A stretch of 52,771 nucleotides of DNA from Oscillospiraceae bacterium (GCA_021771635.1 JAETOQ010000009.1:1-52771); one strand, 5' to 3'. Counted from the first letter of the stretch, positions 32,281 to 42,042 are shown. A program made the numbers and translations. Notes: a model not told the origin generated them from the letters alone.

Positions 32281-33018
32281 TTGGAGCATCTCATTGAGCT
32301 GAAAGATGTCTATAAGATCTACCAGATGGGTGAAGAGGAGGTCCACGCCCTGGACGGTGTAAGCATGACCATCGACCAGGGGGAGTTCGTGGCCATCGTG
32401 GGGCAGTCCGGCTCCGGTAAGTCCACCGCCATGAATATCATCGGCTGTCTGGATGTGCCCACCTCCGGCAGCTACCACCTGGGGGGCGTGGATGTCTCCA
32501 CCATGGATGATGACCAGCAGGCGGAGATCCGAAACAAGATGCTGGGCTTCATCTTCCAGCAGTACAACCTGATCCCCAAGCTGACGGTGCAGGAGAACGT
32601 GGAGCTGCCCCTGCTGTACGCCGGGGTCCCCGCCGAGGAACGGCGGGAGCGGGCACTCCGCTCCCTGGAGCGGGTGGGACTGGCCGACAAGTGCCGGAAC
32701 CTGCCCAGCCAGCTCTCCGGCGGCCAGCAGCAGCGGGTGTCCATCGCCCGGGCACTGGCGGGGGAGCCGTCGGTCATTCTGGCGGATGAGCCCACCGGCG
32801 CCCTGGACTCCCGGACGGGACGGGAGGTGCTGGGGTTTCTCCAAAAGCTCAATGCCGAGGGGGACACCGTGGTCCTCATCACCCACGACAACTCCATTGC
32901 CGTCAAGGCCAGACGCATCATTCGCCTGCAGGACGGCCGCATCATCTATGACGGAGATGCCAGAGATCCCCAGGCCGTGGTGCGGCCCGCGGAAAGCGGA
33001 GAGGAGGCGGCGGTATGA
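32281..33018 (+). CDS. MacB/LolD-type ABC transporter ATPase
   Basis: 245 residues: Walker A GQSGSGKST, Q-loop FIFQQYNLIPKLT, signature LSGGQQQR, Walker B VILADEPTGALDS and H-loop ITHD. It starts at TTG (32281), 9 nt after GGAGG that overlaps the adaptor's end, so initiation is probably modest and coupled. It energises the FtsX-like permease, whose ATG overlaps its stop. Confidence 0.95.
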   Translation: MEHLIELKDVYKIYQMGEEEVHALDGVSMTIDQGEFVAIVGQSGSGKSTAMNIIGCLDVPTSGSYHLGGVDVSTMDDDQQAEIRNKMLGFIFQQYNLIPKLTVQENVELPLLYAGVPAEERRERALRSLERVGLADKCRNLPSQLSGGQQQRVSIARALAGEPSVILADEPTGALDSRTGREVLGFLQKLNAEGDTVVLITHDNSIAVKARRIIRLQDGRIIYDGDARDPQAVVRPAESGEEAAV

Positions 33019-34274
33019 ATTTTACCCAGTCCTTTAAGCTGGCCGTCAATTCCCTGCGGACCAGCAAGATGCGGGCCTTTCTGACCATGCTGGGCATCAT
33101 CATCGGCGTGGGGGCGGTCATCGTCATCATCTCCCTGGGCAACGGCCTCACCGGCATGGTGGAGCAGCAGGTGGAGAAAGTGGGGGTGAACCAGATCTAC
33201 GCCTACACCTGGGGCAGAGGCGACGGCACCACCGGCAACATCACCCCGGAGGAGATGTACGCCTTTGTGGACCAGCACCCGGACCTGTTTGACGGCATCA
33301 CACCATGGGTCACCGGCGGCCAGGGTGTCCGCTGCGGCAGCGAGGAGTATAAAAAGACAAATATCTACGGTGTCAGCGAGGACATGTACCGCATGGAGAC
33401 CGGCACCACCCTGGACGGAAACCGGCTGGCAAGGGGACGTTACCTGCAATATGTAGATGTGGCACAGCGGCAGAACATCTGTGTCCTTGGCGCGTATCTG
33501 GCGCGGGAGGCCTTCCGGGGGGACGCTCTGGGAAAGACACTTTCCATCGGCGGCGTCCCCTATACCGTGGTGGGCGTCCTGGAGCAGGAGAGCGACACCA
33601 TGCAGGAGGGCGGCGGAGACGACCAGGTGTTCATCCCCTATCCCAACGCCATGCGGCTCTCCGGCACCAGCTATGTTTCCCTCTATCAGCTGACCGCCAC
33701 CTCCCGGGAGATGGTGACAGCGGCTCAGGCACAGCTGCGGGACTTTCTCCAGGACTTTTATAATGACGAGACCGGCGAGCAGTTTTACAACTGGTACTAT
33801 ATCCAGTCCATGCTGGAGCAGGTGAACATGATCGACTCCATGATGGGCATCGCCATGGCGGTGCTGGTAGCCATCGCCGCCATCTCCCTGCTGGTGGGCG
33901 GCATCGGCATCATGAACATCATGCTGGTGTCTGTCACGGAGCGCACCCGGGAGATCGGCATCCGCAAATCCCTGGGAGCCAAGCGGAAGGACATCCGCCG
34001 CCAGTTCATCATCGAGGCCGGCACCACCTCCGCCATCGGCGGACTGCTGGGCATCGCCTTTGGCTGCCTTTTGGCCATCGGCATCGGCACGATCTTCGGC
34101 GGGATGCTGGTGGCGAGTCTGGGCGCCAGCGGCATCACGTTCAACGCCACGCCCACCCTGGGGGCCATTTTGGTGAGCTTCGGCGTCAGCGTGGGCATCG
34201 GCATCCTCTTCGGCTACCTGCCTGCCAACAAGGCGGCGAAGCTGAACCCCATTGACGCCTTGCGGTATGAATAA
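33015..34274 (+). CDS. MacB-like FtsX-type ABC permease
   Basis: 419 residues. Membrane segment 1 (MRAFLTMLGIIIGVGAVIVIISLGNGL), a large extracytoplasmic MacB_PCD domain (about 50-265), then three segments (MGIAMAVLVAIAAISLLVGGIGIMNIML; SAIGGLLGIAFGCLLAIGIG; LGAILVSFGVSVGIGILFGYLPANKAAKLNPIDALRYE). The closing PANKAAKLNPIDALRYE is the family hallmark. Substrates of such exporters include peptides and drugs; none can be inferred here. The stop codon forms part of the target duplication of a MITE-like element. Confidence 0.95.
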   Translation: MNFTQSFKLAVNSLRTSKMRAFLTMLGIIIGVGAVIVIISLGNGLTGMVEQQVEKVGVNQIYAYTWGRGDGTTGNITPEEMYAFVDQHPDLFDGITPWVTGGQGVRCGSEEYKKTNIYGVSEDMYRMETGTTLDGNRLARGRYLQYVDVAQRQNICVLGAYLAREAFRGDALGKTLSIGGVPYTVVGVLEQESDTMQEGGGDDQVFIPYPNAMRLSGTSYVSLYQLTATSREMVTAAQAQLRDFLQDFYNDETGEQFYNWYYIQSMLEQVNMIDSMMGIAMAVLVAIAAISLLVGGIGIMNIMLVSVTERTREIGIRKSLGAKRKDIRRQFIIEAGTTSAIGGLLGIAFGCLLAIGIGTIFGGMLVASLGASGITFNATPTLGAILVSFGVSVGIGILFGYLPANKAAKLNPIDALRYE

Positions 34275-34435
34275 GAACCTGTATTCACAACCGTTGAACG
34301 CCGTCTGAGCGGTCTTTTTCCCGCCGTACTGCGTCGTTTATCCTTGCCATACGTCAGTATGGCTGTGGAAAATCTCCTTGTCTGACAAGAAAAATTCTCG
34401 TCCATCCGGCATTCCCCGGTTATGAATACAGGCTC
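34275..34435. mobile_element. MITE-like element with about 19-bp terminal inverted repeats
   Basis: The left end GAACCTGTATTCACAACCG pairs with the right end CGGTTATGAATACAGGCTC with two mismatches. TAA flanks both sides (34272-34274 and 34436-34438), consistent with a 3-bp target duplication. The 161-nt interior has no reading frame of note. It is inserted exactly at the permease stop codon. IS5-group elements make such 3-bp TNA duplications, but the parent element is not in the window. Confidence 0.7.
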
Positions 34436-34444
34436 TAAGACCCA

Positions 34445-34478
34445 AACAGGGGGTGCCTGACGGCATCCCCTGTTTTTT
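34445..34478 (+). terminator. Intrinsic terminator
   Basis: Stem AACAGGGGGTGCC / GGCATCCCCTGTT with a TGAC loop region, then TTTTTT. It ends the exporter operon, now separated from it by the MITE-like element. Confidence 0.88.
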
Positions 34479-34551
34479 CAAAAAGATTTTCCGAACGCAA
34501 ACTTTTTTCCCGCTTCATCCGTCTATCAAACAGAACGAGACAGAAAGGACC

Positions 34552-35049
34552 ATGCATGTGTCACAGATCAATGAAGAACGACTGACAGCATTCCTTGTGG
34601 AGGAACAGGCGCGGTTTTACCGTCTGGCTTACAGCTATCTGAAAAACAGGGAAGAGGCTCTGGACGCGGTACAGACCGCCGTCTGCACAGCACTGGAAAA
34701 ACAGGATAGCCTGCGGGAGCCGGACGCCATGCGCACCTGGTTCTACCGCATTTTGGTCAACGCGTGTACAGACCAGCTGCGAAAGCGGAAGCTCGTGACA
34801 TTTGTGCCGCCGGAGGCGCTGGACGCCGGCAGCTATGAGGACCCCCTGCCGGAGGATGGCTCTCTGGCCCGGCGGGTGGACGCCCTGCCGGTAGAGGTGG
34901 GGACGATCGTCAAGCTGCGGTTTTACGAGGAGCTGTCCCTCAAGGAGATCAGCGCCGTTACCGGCTGCCCCCTCAGCACGGTCAAGACGCGGCTGTACAC
35001 CGGCCTGAAGAAACTACGGGTATCTATGGAAGGAGACGAGATCGAATGA
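34552..35049 (+). CDS. ECF-type RNA polymerase sigma factor (SigV-like)
   Basis: 165 residues. Region 2 is ARFYRLAYSYLKNREEALDAVQTAVCTALEKQDSLREPDAMRTWFYRILVNACTDQLRKRK. Region 4 is VGTIVKLRFYEELSLKEISAVTGCPLSTVKTRLYTGLKKLR. The pairing with an RsiV-like anti-sigma points to the SigV/ECF30 group, which responds to lysozyme and envelope stress in other Firmicutes. The ATG at 34552 has GAAAGGA. It overlaps the anti-sigma start by 4 nt. Confidence 0.92.
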   Translation: MHVSQINEERLTAFLVEEQARFYRLAYSYLKNREEALDAVQTAVCTALEKQDSLREPDAMRTWFYRILVNACTDQLRKRKLVTFVPPEALDAGSYEDPLPEDGSLARRVDALPVEVGTIVKLRFYEELSLKEISAVTGCPLSTVKTRLYTGLKKLRVSMEGDEIE

Positions 35050-35897
35050 AGGATTTCAACAAAGCAAAACAGGAGTATCTGGATACGCCGGTCCCTGAGG
35101 AACTGGCGGAGCATGTGGAGGCTGGCATCCGGCAGGGACGGAAGAACTACCGGAAAAATCACCGGCGCGTCTGGCGGAGCGTGGGAAGCGTCGCGGCCTG
35201 CTTCGCCGTGCTGGTGGGCGCGCTGAACCTTTCGCCCACTGTGGCGGCCGCGGCGGCGGACGTGCCGGTGCTGGGCGGATTGTTCCAGGTGCTGACGGTC
35301 CGAAGCTATGAGACTGTGAAAGGCGGTATCGATTACGACGTGGCCGTGCCCGAGGTGGAGGCCGGCGGCGAGCTGGCCAAGCGGGTCAATGCGGAGATCC
35401 AGGAGCGGGTGGACGCCCACCTGGCACAGGCCCAGCAGGACTGGGAGGACTACAAGGATGCCTTCTTCGCCACCGGCGGCACGCAGGAGGAGTGGGGCGA
35501 CCGGGAAATGAACGTCATTGTGGACTACGAGATCAAGAGCCAGACAGACAACACGGTCTCCTTTGTGGTGGACTTCGGCGAGGGCTGGGTCAGCGCGCAG
35601 CAGCAGCGCTTCTGCTACAATCTGGATCTGGAGAACGACCGGGACATCACCCTGGCGGACCTGCTGGGAGAGGACTGGGTGAACATCTGCAACCGGTCCA
35701 TTCAGTCGCAGATCGACGAAAGCCGGGACGAGGACGGCTTCAGCTATTTCTTCCCGCCTGAGCAGGGCGGCTTCACCACGGTGGACGAGACCACGGCGTT
35801 CTATATCAACGCCGACGGCGTTCCCGTGGTGGTGTTCCCGGAGTATTCCATCGCCGCGGGTGCCGCTGGCATTCCGGAATTTGCCATCACCCAGTGA
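35046..35897 (+). CDS. RsiV-like anti-sigma factor (DUF4163/DUF3298)
   Basis: 283 residues. A cytoplasmic N-terminal segment (about 1-45) binds the sigma factor. One membrane segment follows (SVGSVAACFAVLVGALNLSPTVAAAA). The external part is the DUF4163 plus DUF3298 pair (YDVAVPEVEAGGELAKRVNAEIQERVDAHL; SFVVDFGEGWVSAQQQRFCYNLDLENDRDITLADLLGEDW; TAFYINADGVPVVVFPEYSIA). The known RsiV binds lysozyme directly, which triggers its own cleavage. Whether this one does is untested. Confidence 0.92.
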   Translation: MKDFNKAKQEYLDTPVPEELAEHVEAGIRQGRKNYRKNHRRVWRSVGSVAACFAVLVGALNLSPTVAAAAADVPVLGGLFQVLTVRSYETVKGGIDYDVAVPEVEAGGELAKRVNAEIQERVDAHLAQAQQDWEDYKDAFFATGGTQEEWGDREMNVIVDYEIKSQTDNTVSFVVDFGEGWVSAQQQRFCYNLDLENDRDITLADLLGEDWVNICNRSIQSQIDESRDEDGFSYFFPPEQGGFTTVDETTAFYINADGVPVVVFPEYSIAAGAAGIPEFAITQ

Positions 35898-35907
35898 CCG
35901 ACCAGGG

Positions 35908-35937
35908 AAAAAGAGGGCCGAAAGGCCCTCTTTTTTT
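35908..35937 (+). terminator. Intrinsic terminator after rsiV-like gene
   Basis: Stem AAAAAGAGGGCC / GGCCCTCTTTTT with a GAAA loop. Confidence 0.92.
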
Positions 35938-35996
35938 GTTGCGGTCCGGACAGCGGCGGTGTATGATGGGGCTATCAAGAAGAGGAGGACTGCCCC

Positions 35997-36926
35997 ATGA
36001 ACATTGCCCATTCTGTGACCGAACTCATTGGCCGCACGCCATTGCTGGAACTGGTGAATTATGAAAAGGATCACGGACTGTCTGCCGTGGTTTTGGCAAA
36101 GCTGGAGTGTATGAACCCCGCCGGCAGCGCCAAGGACCGGGTGGCGGCCAACATGATCGCCCGGGCGGAGCAGGAGGGCCGCCTGGCCCCCGGCGGCACC
36201 ATCATTGAGCCGACTTCCGGAAACACCGGCATCGGCCTGGCCGCCGTGGGCGCCGCCAGGGGCTATCGTGTCATCCTCACCATGCCGGACACCATGAGCG
36301 TGGAGCGGCGGAGCCTGATCGCCGCTTACGGCGCGGAGATCGTGCTGACGCCTGGTAAGGAGGGCATGACGGGGGCCGTCGTCAAGGCAGAGGAGCTGCA
36401 AAAGACCATCCCCGGCAGCATCATCGCCGGGCAGTTTGAAAATCCCGCCAATCCAGAGGCCCATATCCTGACCACGGGACCGGAGATCTGGGCGGACACC
36501 GATGGGAAGGTGGATATCTTTGTGGCGGGCATTGGAACCGGCGGCACCATCAGCGGCACGGGGCGGTATCTGAAGGCCCGGAATCCCGCCGTACAGGTGG
36601 TGGGTGTGGAACCCGCCGCCTCGCCCCTGCTGACACAGGGGCATGCGGGCCCTCACGGCCTCCAGGGCATTGGCGCCAACTTCGTGCCGGAGAATCTGGA
36701 CCGGGCCGTGGTGGATGAGATCATTCCCGTCACGGACCAGGACGCCTATGCCACGGGCCGGGAACTGGCCCGGCGGGAGGGTATCCTGGTGGGCATCACC
36801 TCCGGCGCGGCGGTATGGGCCGCGGCGAAGCTGGCCAAGCGGCCGGAGAATCAGGGCAAGGTGATCGCGGCCCTCCTGCCGGACAGCGGCGAGCGCTATC
36901 TCTCCACGCCCATGTTTCAGGAGTAA
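35997..36926 (+). CDS. cysK: Cysteine synthase A (O-acetylserine sulfhydrylase)
   Basis: 309 residues. The PLP lysine is in NPAGSAKDRVA, the substrate loop is EPTSGNTGIGLA, and the phosphate-binding loop is GIGTGGTISGTGRYLK. SGAAVWAA lies near the C-terminus. It makes cysteine from O-acetylserine and sulfide. It has its own ribosome binding site (AGAGGAGG). No T-box or other leader is visible in the 60-nt gap. It stands alone between a terminator and a repeat. Confidence 0.94.
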   Translation: MNIAHSVTELIGRTPLLELVNYEKDHGLSAVVLAKLECMNPAGSAKDRVAANMIARAEQEGRLAPGGTIIEPTSGNTGIGLAAVGAARGYRVILTMPDTMSVERRSLIAAYGAEIVLTPGKEGMTGAVVKAEELQKTIPGSIIAGQFENPANPEAHILTTGPEIWADTDGKVDIFVAGIGTGGTISGTGRYLKARNPAVQVVGVEPAASPLLTQGHAGPHGLQGIGANFVPENLDRAVVDEIIPVTDQDAYATGRELARREGILVGITSGAAVWAAAKLAKRPENQGKVIAALLPDSGERYLSTPMFQE

Positions 36927-36928
36927 TA

Positions 36929-37030
36929 CTATTTCTTGATAAAAAGATTTAAAAATCTTTTTATGGCGGCGTGAAACGCCGCCGCACCTGCGGCCCCATA
37001 AAACGATTGCATCGTTTTATGAAGAATTAG
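36929..37030. repeat. Palindromic interspersed repeat, copy 2 (short, inverted)
   Basis: ACTATTTCTTG, then ATAAAAAGATTTAAAAATC-TTTTTAT, GGCGGCGT-GAA-ACGCCGCC, ATAAAACGATTGCATCGTTTTAT and GAATTAG: the reverse complement of the module order at 30144-30307. It sits directly behind cysK, where it could also end transcription. The following 37031-37167 show nothing recognisable. Confidence 0.8.
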
Positions 37031-37167
37031 ACAAAATATTTTGTAAAAAAGCATTCGTGCCCGAGGGCATGTGAGAAAGGGACCAAAAAAGCGCGGGCTT
37101 TTCCGGGGGGCAGACCGCCCTTGCGGAGAACACACCAGTGGCAGGTGTCGCCGGTGATGGGAGTCGG

Positions 37168-37206
37168 AAAAAGGAGACGGACCGCACAGCAGTCCGTCTC
37201 CTTTTT
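37168..37206. terminator. Terminator of gdhA (bidirectional)
   Basis: Perfect 15-bp stem AAAAAGGAGACGGAC / GTCCGTCTCCTTTTT, with T-runs on both strands, just past the gdhA stop. Confidence 0.9.
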
Positions 37207-37228
37207 GTGTCTGGGAGAGCTGGATATT

Positions 37229-38593
<1,365 letters not shown>

Positions 38594-38628
38594 TCATTGC
38601 ACCCTTTAAGTGCCAAATATACAAAGAC

Positions 38629-38658
38629 AGAATACCGGAAAATATAACTTTTAGACAA
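38629..38658 (-). promoter_or_regulatory. Promoter of gdhA
   Basis: On the minus strand, TTGTCT (38653-38658) and TATTCT (38629-38634) are 18 nt apart, in an AT-rich gap. Confidence 0.55.
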
Positions 38659-38714
38659 TATAGAAAACTCCTAAAATCAAAACCCGAAAGCAAACGATTT
38701 CTTACGGTTTTTAC

Positions 38715-38761
38715 AAAAAAAATATCCCGCTGTTCAGAGACGGACAGTGGGATATTTTTTT
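38715..38761. terminator. Intrinsic terminator
   Basis: Stem AAAAATATCCCGCTGT / ACAGTGGGATATTTTT with one G-T pair and T-runs both ways. On the minus strand it ends the TIGR04255 gene. Confidence 0.88.
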
Positions 38762-38779
38762 GTCTGTAAATGAGAGAGA

Positions 38780-39574
38780 TCAAACAGGTTCCATGGTGCC
38801 GCGGAGCTTTTCGGTGATGGCCCCCTCGAAGATCCGGGTGGCATGGCCGTGGAGCGTCTCCAGTCCGGCGGCGGACAGGGTGCAGGGCACATTGCCGCCC
38901 ATGGACAGGTCCATATCCAGGATATACTTGACCTCCGGGTCCTGGGGAGTGTCGGCCTTGGCGGCCTTGATCCGGCCGAGGCCGGCGTGGATCTTCGCCT
39001 GGCAGCTGGAGTCCAGGCGGAACAGCAGGTCACAGGCGCAGTTGAGGAAGCTGTCCTCGACCACATCCGGCTCGCGGAGGGGGCCGATATAGGCAGGGGC
39101 GATCAGATCGGCCCACTGTTCTCCCTCAAGCCCCAGGCGCTGGCGGGAGAAGATATTTACATAACGCAGGCCCACCCGCTGGAAATAGGCGGGCTTGTAC
39201 AGCTTGATGAACGCTGCCAGGGGCTTGTCCAGCTGACGGGCGAATTCCTCCCAGCTGGAGTAGCGGAGTGTGGACAGGGCGATAAAGTCCTTGGTCAGAT
39301 TCAGCTTCCACTGACTGTCGGCGGAGAGAAAGTTATAGTTGGCAACGGGGGGCTGCTGCTCCACCTTGGGAGCGGGACCGCCCAGGCCGGTGATCTTCGG
39401 GGCGGAGACATCCTGCCGCCGGGCGTACTGGGGGAATTCCTCCCGGATGGCCTCCTGGAAATCAGCGGGCTCCACATTGTTGATGGAGAGAATGGTGGGG
39501 AACCGCAGCTGGCAGATGACCTCGTGGGCGGGGGCGTTGTTATAATGGGTCCTGGGATGACCGGAAAACAGCAT
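38780..39574 (-). CDS. TIGR04255 family protein
   Basis: 264 residues. The N-terminal HYNNAPAHEVICQLRFPTILSI is the recognisable opening of the TIGR04255 family, with WKLNLTKDFIALSTLRYSSWEEFARQL and the later GLRYVNIFSR also as expected. The family is scattered across bacteria with no established function; some members sit beside defence genes. The start at MLFSGH has AAAGGAGCATTTGAT. It stands alone between a terminator and the cell-wall hydrolase, with no partner gene. Confidence 0.8.
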   Translation of the reverse strand: MLFSGHPRTHYNNAPAHEVICQLRFPTILSINNVEPADFQEAIREEFPQYARRQDVSAPKITGLGGPAPKVEQQPPVANYNFLSADSQWKLNLTKDFIALSTLRYSSWEEFARQLDKPLAAFIKLYKPAYFQRVGLRYVNIFSRQRLGLEGEQWADLIAPAYIGPLREPDVVEDSFLNCACDLLFRLDSSCQAKIHAGLGRIKAAKADTPQDPEVKYILDMDLSMGGNVPCTLSAAGLETLHGHATRIFEGAITEKLRGTMEPV

Positions 39575-39635
39575 ATCAAATGCTCCTTTTCTTTGATGAT
39601 GCTCCCATTGTAGCCCCCAAAGACACAAAAGTCAA

Positions 39636-40418
39636 TTACAGGTAGAACCGGTGACAGCCGATGGTCTGGTAATAGGTCCGGTTGGCGTTGATCCAGACAC
39701 CCTGGGAAAGGGCCGGGGCATAGAAATACAGCGCGGCGCCGATGACCTCGTCACCGTCCAGCACCCGCATGGCCGCCTCCACGGATCTCGCCGTGGGAGT
39801 CCGGTATACAGTCCCGTTCTCCACCGGCTCGAACTGCACGGAATAGGACTGGTCAAAGATGACGCCGGGGATGGTGTCGGGGAACTCCTCGCTCGCCACC
39901 CGGTTCAGCACCACATTGCCCACGGCGATCTGACCTGTCAGCGATTCGCCGCCGCTCTCGGCGCTGATGATGCGGGAGAGCCAGTACAGGTCCATCGCAT
40001 TGTAATCGGCATCGGCGGAGGTCACCGCCGCGCCGCCCAGATAGGCGTCCCATTCTGCGGTTCCGCCCAGGGCCTCCGCCACCAGCCGCAGGGGGACGTA
40101 GGTCCGCCCGTTCTCCACAGTCACCCGCCCGGAGTAGTCCGTTCCGTCCACAGTCACCGTGTTCTGAGACGGGTTCGCCGTCAGGCGGGTGGAGCCGGAG
40201 ACCGCCACCGCCTCCTGTGTCTGGCTGTCCCACTCCAGGTCCCAGTCGCCGAAGGCGTCCAGCAGATAGCGAAGCGGCACGTATGTAACGCCCCGCTCCA
40301 GATAGGAGCTGCCGGCCAGTAGCTGGGTGTCCACCTGGACGGGCACCGTCCTGACCGCCCGGGCCGGCATGGAGAGTGTCGCAGCGGCCAAGAGACCGCA
40401 CAGAAGTGTTCGTTTCAT
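39636..40418 (-). CDS. Cell wall hydrolase (SleB-like) with copper-amine-oxidase-type stalk domain
   Basis: 260 residues. A signal peptide (MKRTLLCGLLAAATLSMPARA) leads to a stalk domain of the copper amine oxidase N-terminal type (about 22-130: VTYVPLRYLLDAFGDWDLEWDSQTQEAVAVSGSTRLTANPSQNTVTVDG), then a SleB/Hydrolase_2 domain (about 140-260: WLSRIISAESGGESLTGQIAVGNVVLNRVASEEFPDTIPGVIF) with the catalytic Glu in SAESGGES. Such proteins cut spore cortex or vegetative peptidoglycan. The start has AAAGGAAGAAACACC. A sporulating or formerly sporulating lineage is implied. Confidence 0.9.
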   Translation of the reverse strand: MKRTLLCGLLAAATLSMPARAVRTVPVQVDTQLLAGSSYLERGVTYVPLRYLLDAFGDWDLEWDSQTQEAVAVSGSTRLTANPSQNTVTVDGTDYSGRVTVENGRTYVPLRLVAEALGGTAEWDAYLGGAAVTSADADYNAMDLYWLSRIISAESGGESLTGQIAVGNVVLNRVASEEFPDTIPGVIFDQSYSVQFEPVENGTVYRTPTARSVEAAMRVLDGDEVIGAALYFYAPALSQGVWINANRTYYQTIGCHRFYL

Positions 40419-40537
40419 GGTGTTTCTTCCTTTCTGTGGTTGTTTCCACAAAAAATGATACAGGAGGAAAGGGGGAGGAAGCAACCCTCAAAACCTGCCA
40501 GTGCTGGAAGAAACTTTCCAAAGAGCCTATGAGCCTA

Positions 40538-40595
40538 TTGACAATATCGAAGGACGATATTATAGTAAAAGCAAAGAATATCGTGTTTCGATATT
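40538..40595 (+). promoter_or_regulatory. PadR promoter with two identical operators
   Basis: TTGACA (40538-40543), 17 nt, TATAGT (40561-40566). Operator AATATCG-N5-CGATATT occurs at 40543-40561, filling the spacer, and again perfectly at 40577-40595, just before the ribosome binding site. The centres are 34 bp apart, about three helical turns. This suggests strong autorepression by the PadR protein encoded next. Confidence 0.85.
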
Positions 40596-40608
40596 GGAGG
40601 AGAGGCGC

Positions 40609-40923
40609 ATGGCGAAGGAACCCCTGAAAGTCCTGACGGAGAGTATGTTCTACGTCCTGCTGTCCCTGCTGCGGCAGGAGCGGTGCGGCACGGAGATCGT
40701 GCGGTTCGTGGACGACACCACGGCGGGCCGTGTCCCCCTGGGGCCGGGGACGCTGTACACCATACTGGCAAAATTTGAGGAGGAGGGCCTGATCCGGGAG
40801 ACGGCGGTGGAGGGCCGCAAGCGGACCTATGCCATCACGGACCGGGGCCGGGGCCTGTTCCGCCAGGAGCTGAGCCGCTTGAAACTGTGTGTCACCGACG
40901 GCGACAGGGAGGAAGCACGATGA
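40609..40923 (+). CDS. PadR family transcriptional regulator
   Basis: 104 residues: a winged helix PLKVLTESMFYVLLSLLRQERCGTEIVRFVDDTTAGRVPLGPGTLYTILAKFEEEGLIRETAVEGRKRTYAITDRGRGLFRQEL. PGTLYTILAKFEEEGLI is the PadR recognition region. The ATG has GGAGGAGAGGCGC. Its stop overlaps the first DUF2812 gene (ATGA). PadR-DUF2812 pairs are common in Firmicutes and are thought to respond to envelope or drug stress. Confidence 0.93.
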   Translation: MAKEPLKVLTESMFYVLLSLLRQERCGTEIVRFVDDTTAGRVPLGPGTLYTILAKFEEEGLIRETAVEGRKRTYAITDRGRGLFRQELSRLKLCVTDGDREEAR

Positions 40924-42029
40924 GGGACCACAAGACAACATTTCTGCCCACCGGCATCTATGACGTGGCCGCTGTGGAGACCTGGCTGGCTGACCAGGCG
41001 GCTCGGGGCTGGCTGCTGGAAAAGCTGAGACCGCTGGGGGCCGTCCGCCTGATCCGGGGGACGCCTGCGGACTGCCAGTACCGCCTGGAGCCGGTTGACG
41101 GGGAAACGCTGATCCGGGATGCGGACCTGCGGGACTATTACAGCGAGGCGGGCTGGGAATTCGTCTGCCTTTCCCCCGGCGGAGATTTCCGCATCTGGCG
41201 CTCCACCCGGCCGGACCCGGTGGAGCTCCACGGCGACCCGGAGGTGGAGGCGGGGGTTTACCGCCGCCTCTCCCGCCGGCTGTACCGCGCCTGCGGTCTG
41301 GCCGCGCTCTGGGCACTGGGGATGCTGTATCTGCTGTACCCCAGAGCCTCCGCCCTCCAGGGACCGCTGGAGCGGCAGGTCTGGGAGACGCCCGGCACCC
41401 GCCTGCCCCTGATGCTGCTGGCGCTGGGGTATTTGCTGGTCCGGTCCTGCGCCGCCGCCTGGGCTGTCCACCACCTGCGGAGGTGTCTGAAGCGGGGCGT
41501 CCCTCTGGACCATACCAAACGGTCCGGGGCCGGGCGGACCTGGGGGCGCAGGAGCGTGCTGGCGGTGATGGCTGTGCTGCTGGCAGCAGGCGCTCTGTGG
41601 CCCTCCGGTCAGGTGTGGTCGGAGGCTGTGCCGCCGGTGCTCCTGTCGGCGGAGCTGGGCGGAGCATACGGGAACACAACGGGCTTTACCACCACAGGCC
41701 AGAGCCTGTTGGCAAGTCAGCTGGTGTGGAGCGTGGAGACAGCGGGAGGCAGTATGGCGGATATGGTGACGGAGCCCCGGTATGTCTCTCTCCGCCTGCC
41801 TTTTCTGGCCGGACCGCTCCTGTCGGAGGTTGCGGGGCGGTGGGACCTTTTGAATAGTGACCTGCTTTCGGACGCCCGCTTTGATGAGCTGTATTTCAGG
41901 CGGCGGGAGGACCGGCAGTACCTGGCCCTCCGCCGGGGTGGACAGGTCCTGTATGTCTATGCCCAGGCCCCGGAGGACCTGACAGACCATCTGGACGATT
42001 ATGCCGCTAGTCTGGCGGCGCTTCAATAG
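40920..42029 (+). CDS. DUF2812 membrane protein (paralogue 1)
   Basis: 369 residues. The N-terminal DUF2812 domain (about 1-100) begins FLPTGIYDVAAVETWLADQAARGWLLEKL and includes QYRLEP and GWEFVCLSPGGDFRIWRS. Two membrane hairpins follow (CGLAALWALGMLYLLYP; LPLMLLALGYLLVRSCAAAWAVHHL; VLAVMAVLLAAGALWPSG). The C-terminal external domain ends with the repeat AASLAALQ. The function of DUF2812 is unknown. It is controlled with PadR by overlap. The last 24 nt of the gene recur at the end of paralogue 2. Confidence 0.82.
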   Translation: MRDHKTTFLPTGIYDVAAVETWLADQAARGWLLEKLRPLGAVRLIRGTPADCQYRLEPVDGETLIRDADLRDYYSEAGWEFVCLSPGGDFRIWRSTRPDPVELHGDPEVEAGVYRRLSRRLYRACGLAALWALGMLYLLYPRASALQGPLERQVWETPGTRLPLMLLALGYLLVRSCAAAWAVHHLRRCLKRGVPLDHTKRSGAGRTWGRRSVLAVMAVLLAAGALWPSGQVWSEAVPPVLLSAELGGAYGNTTGFTTTGQSLLASQLVWSVETAGGSMADMVTEPRYVSLRLPFLAGPLLSEVAGRWDLLNSDLLSDARFDELYFRRREDRQYLALRRGGQVLYVYAQAPEDLTDHLDDYAASLAALQ

Positions 42030-42042
42030 AGGAGGAGCGGAC

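Noticed and set aside
34923..36656. 577-codon minus-strand open frame
   Set aside because: It is the antisense of the RsiV-like and cysK genes in GC-rich DNA. Its composition (His, Arg, Gly, Leu) is typical of shadow frames and it has no ribosome binding site.
39853..41679. 608-codon minus-strand open frame
   Set aside because: Pro/Arg/Ala-rich shadow of the PadR and DUF2812 genes, spanning their well-defined promoter and operators.
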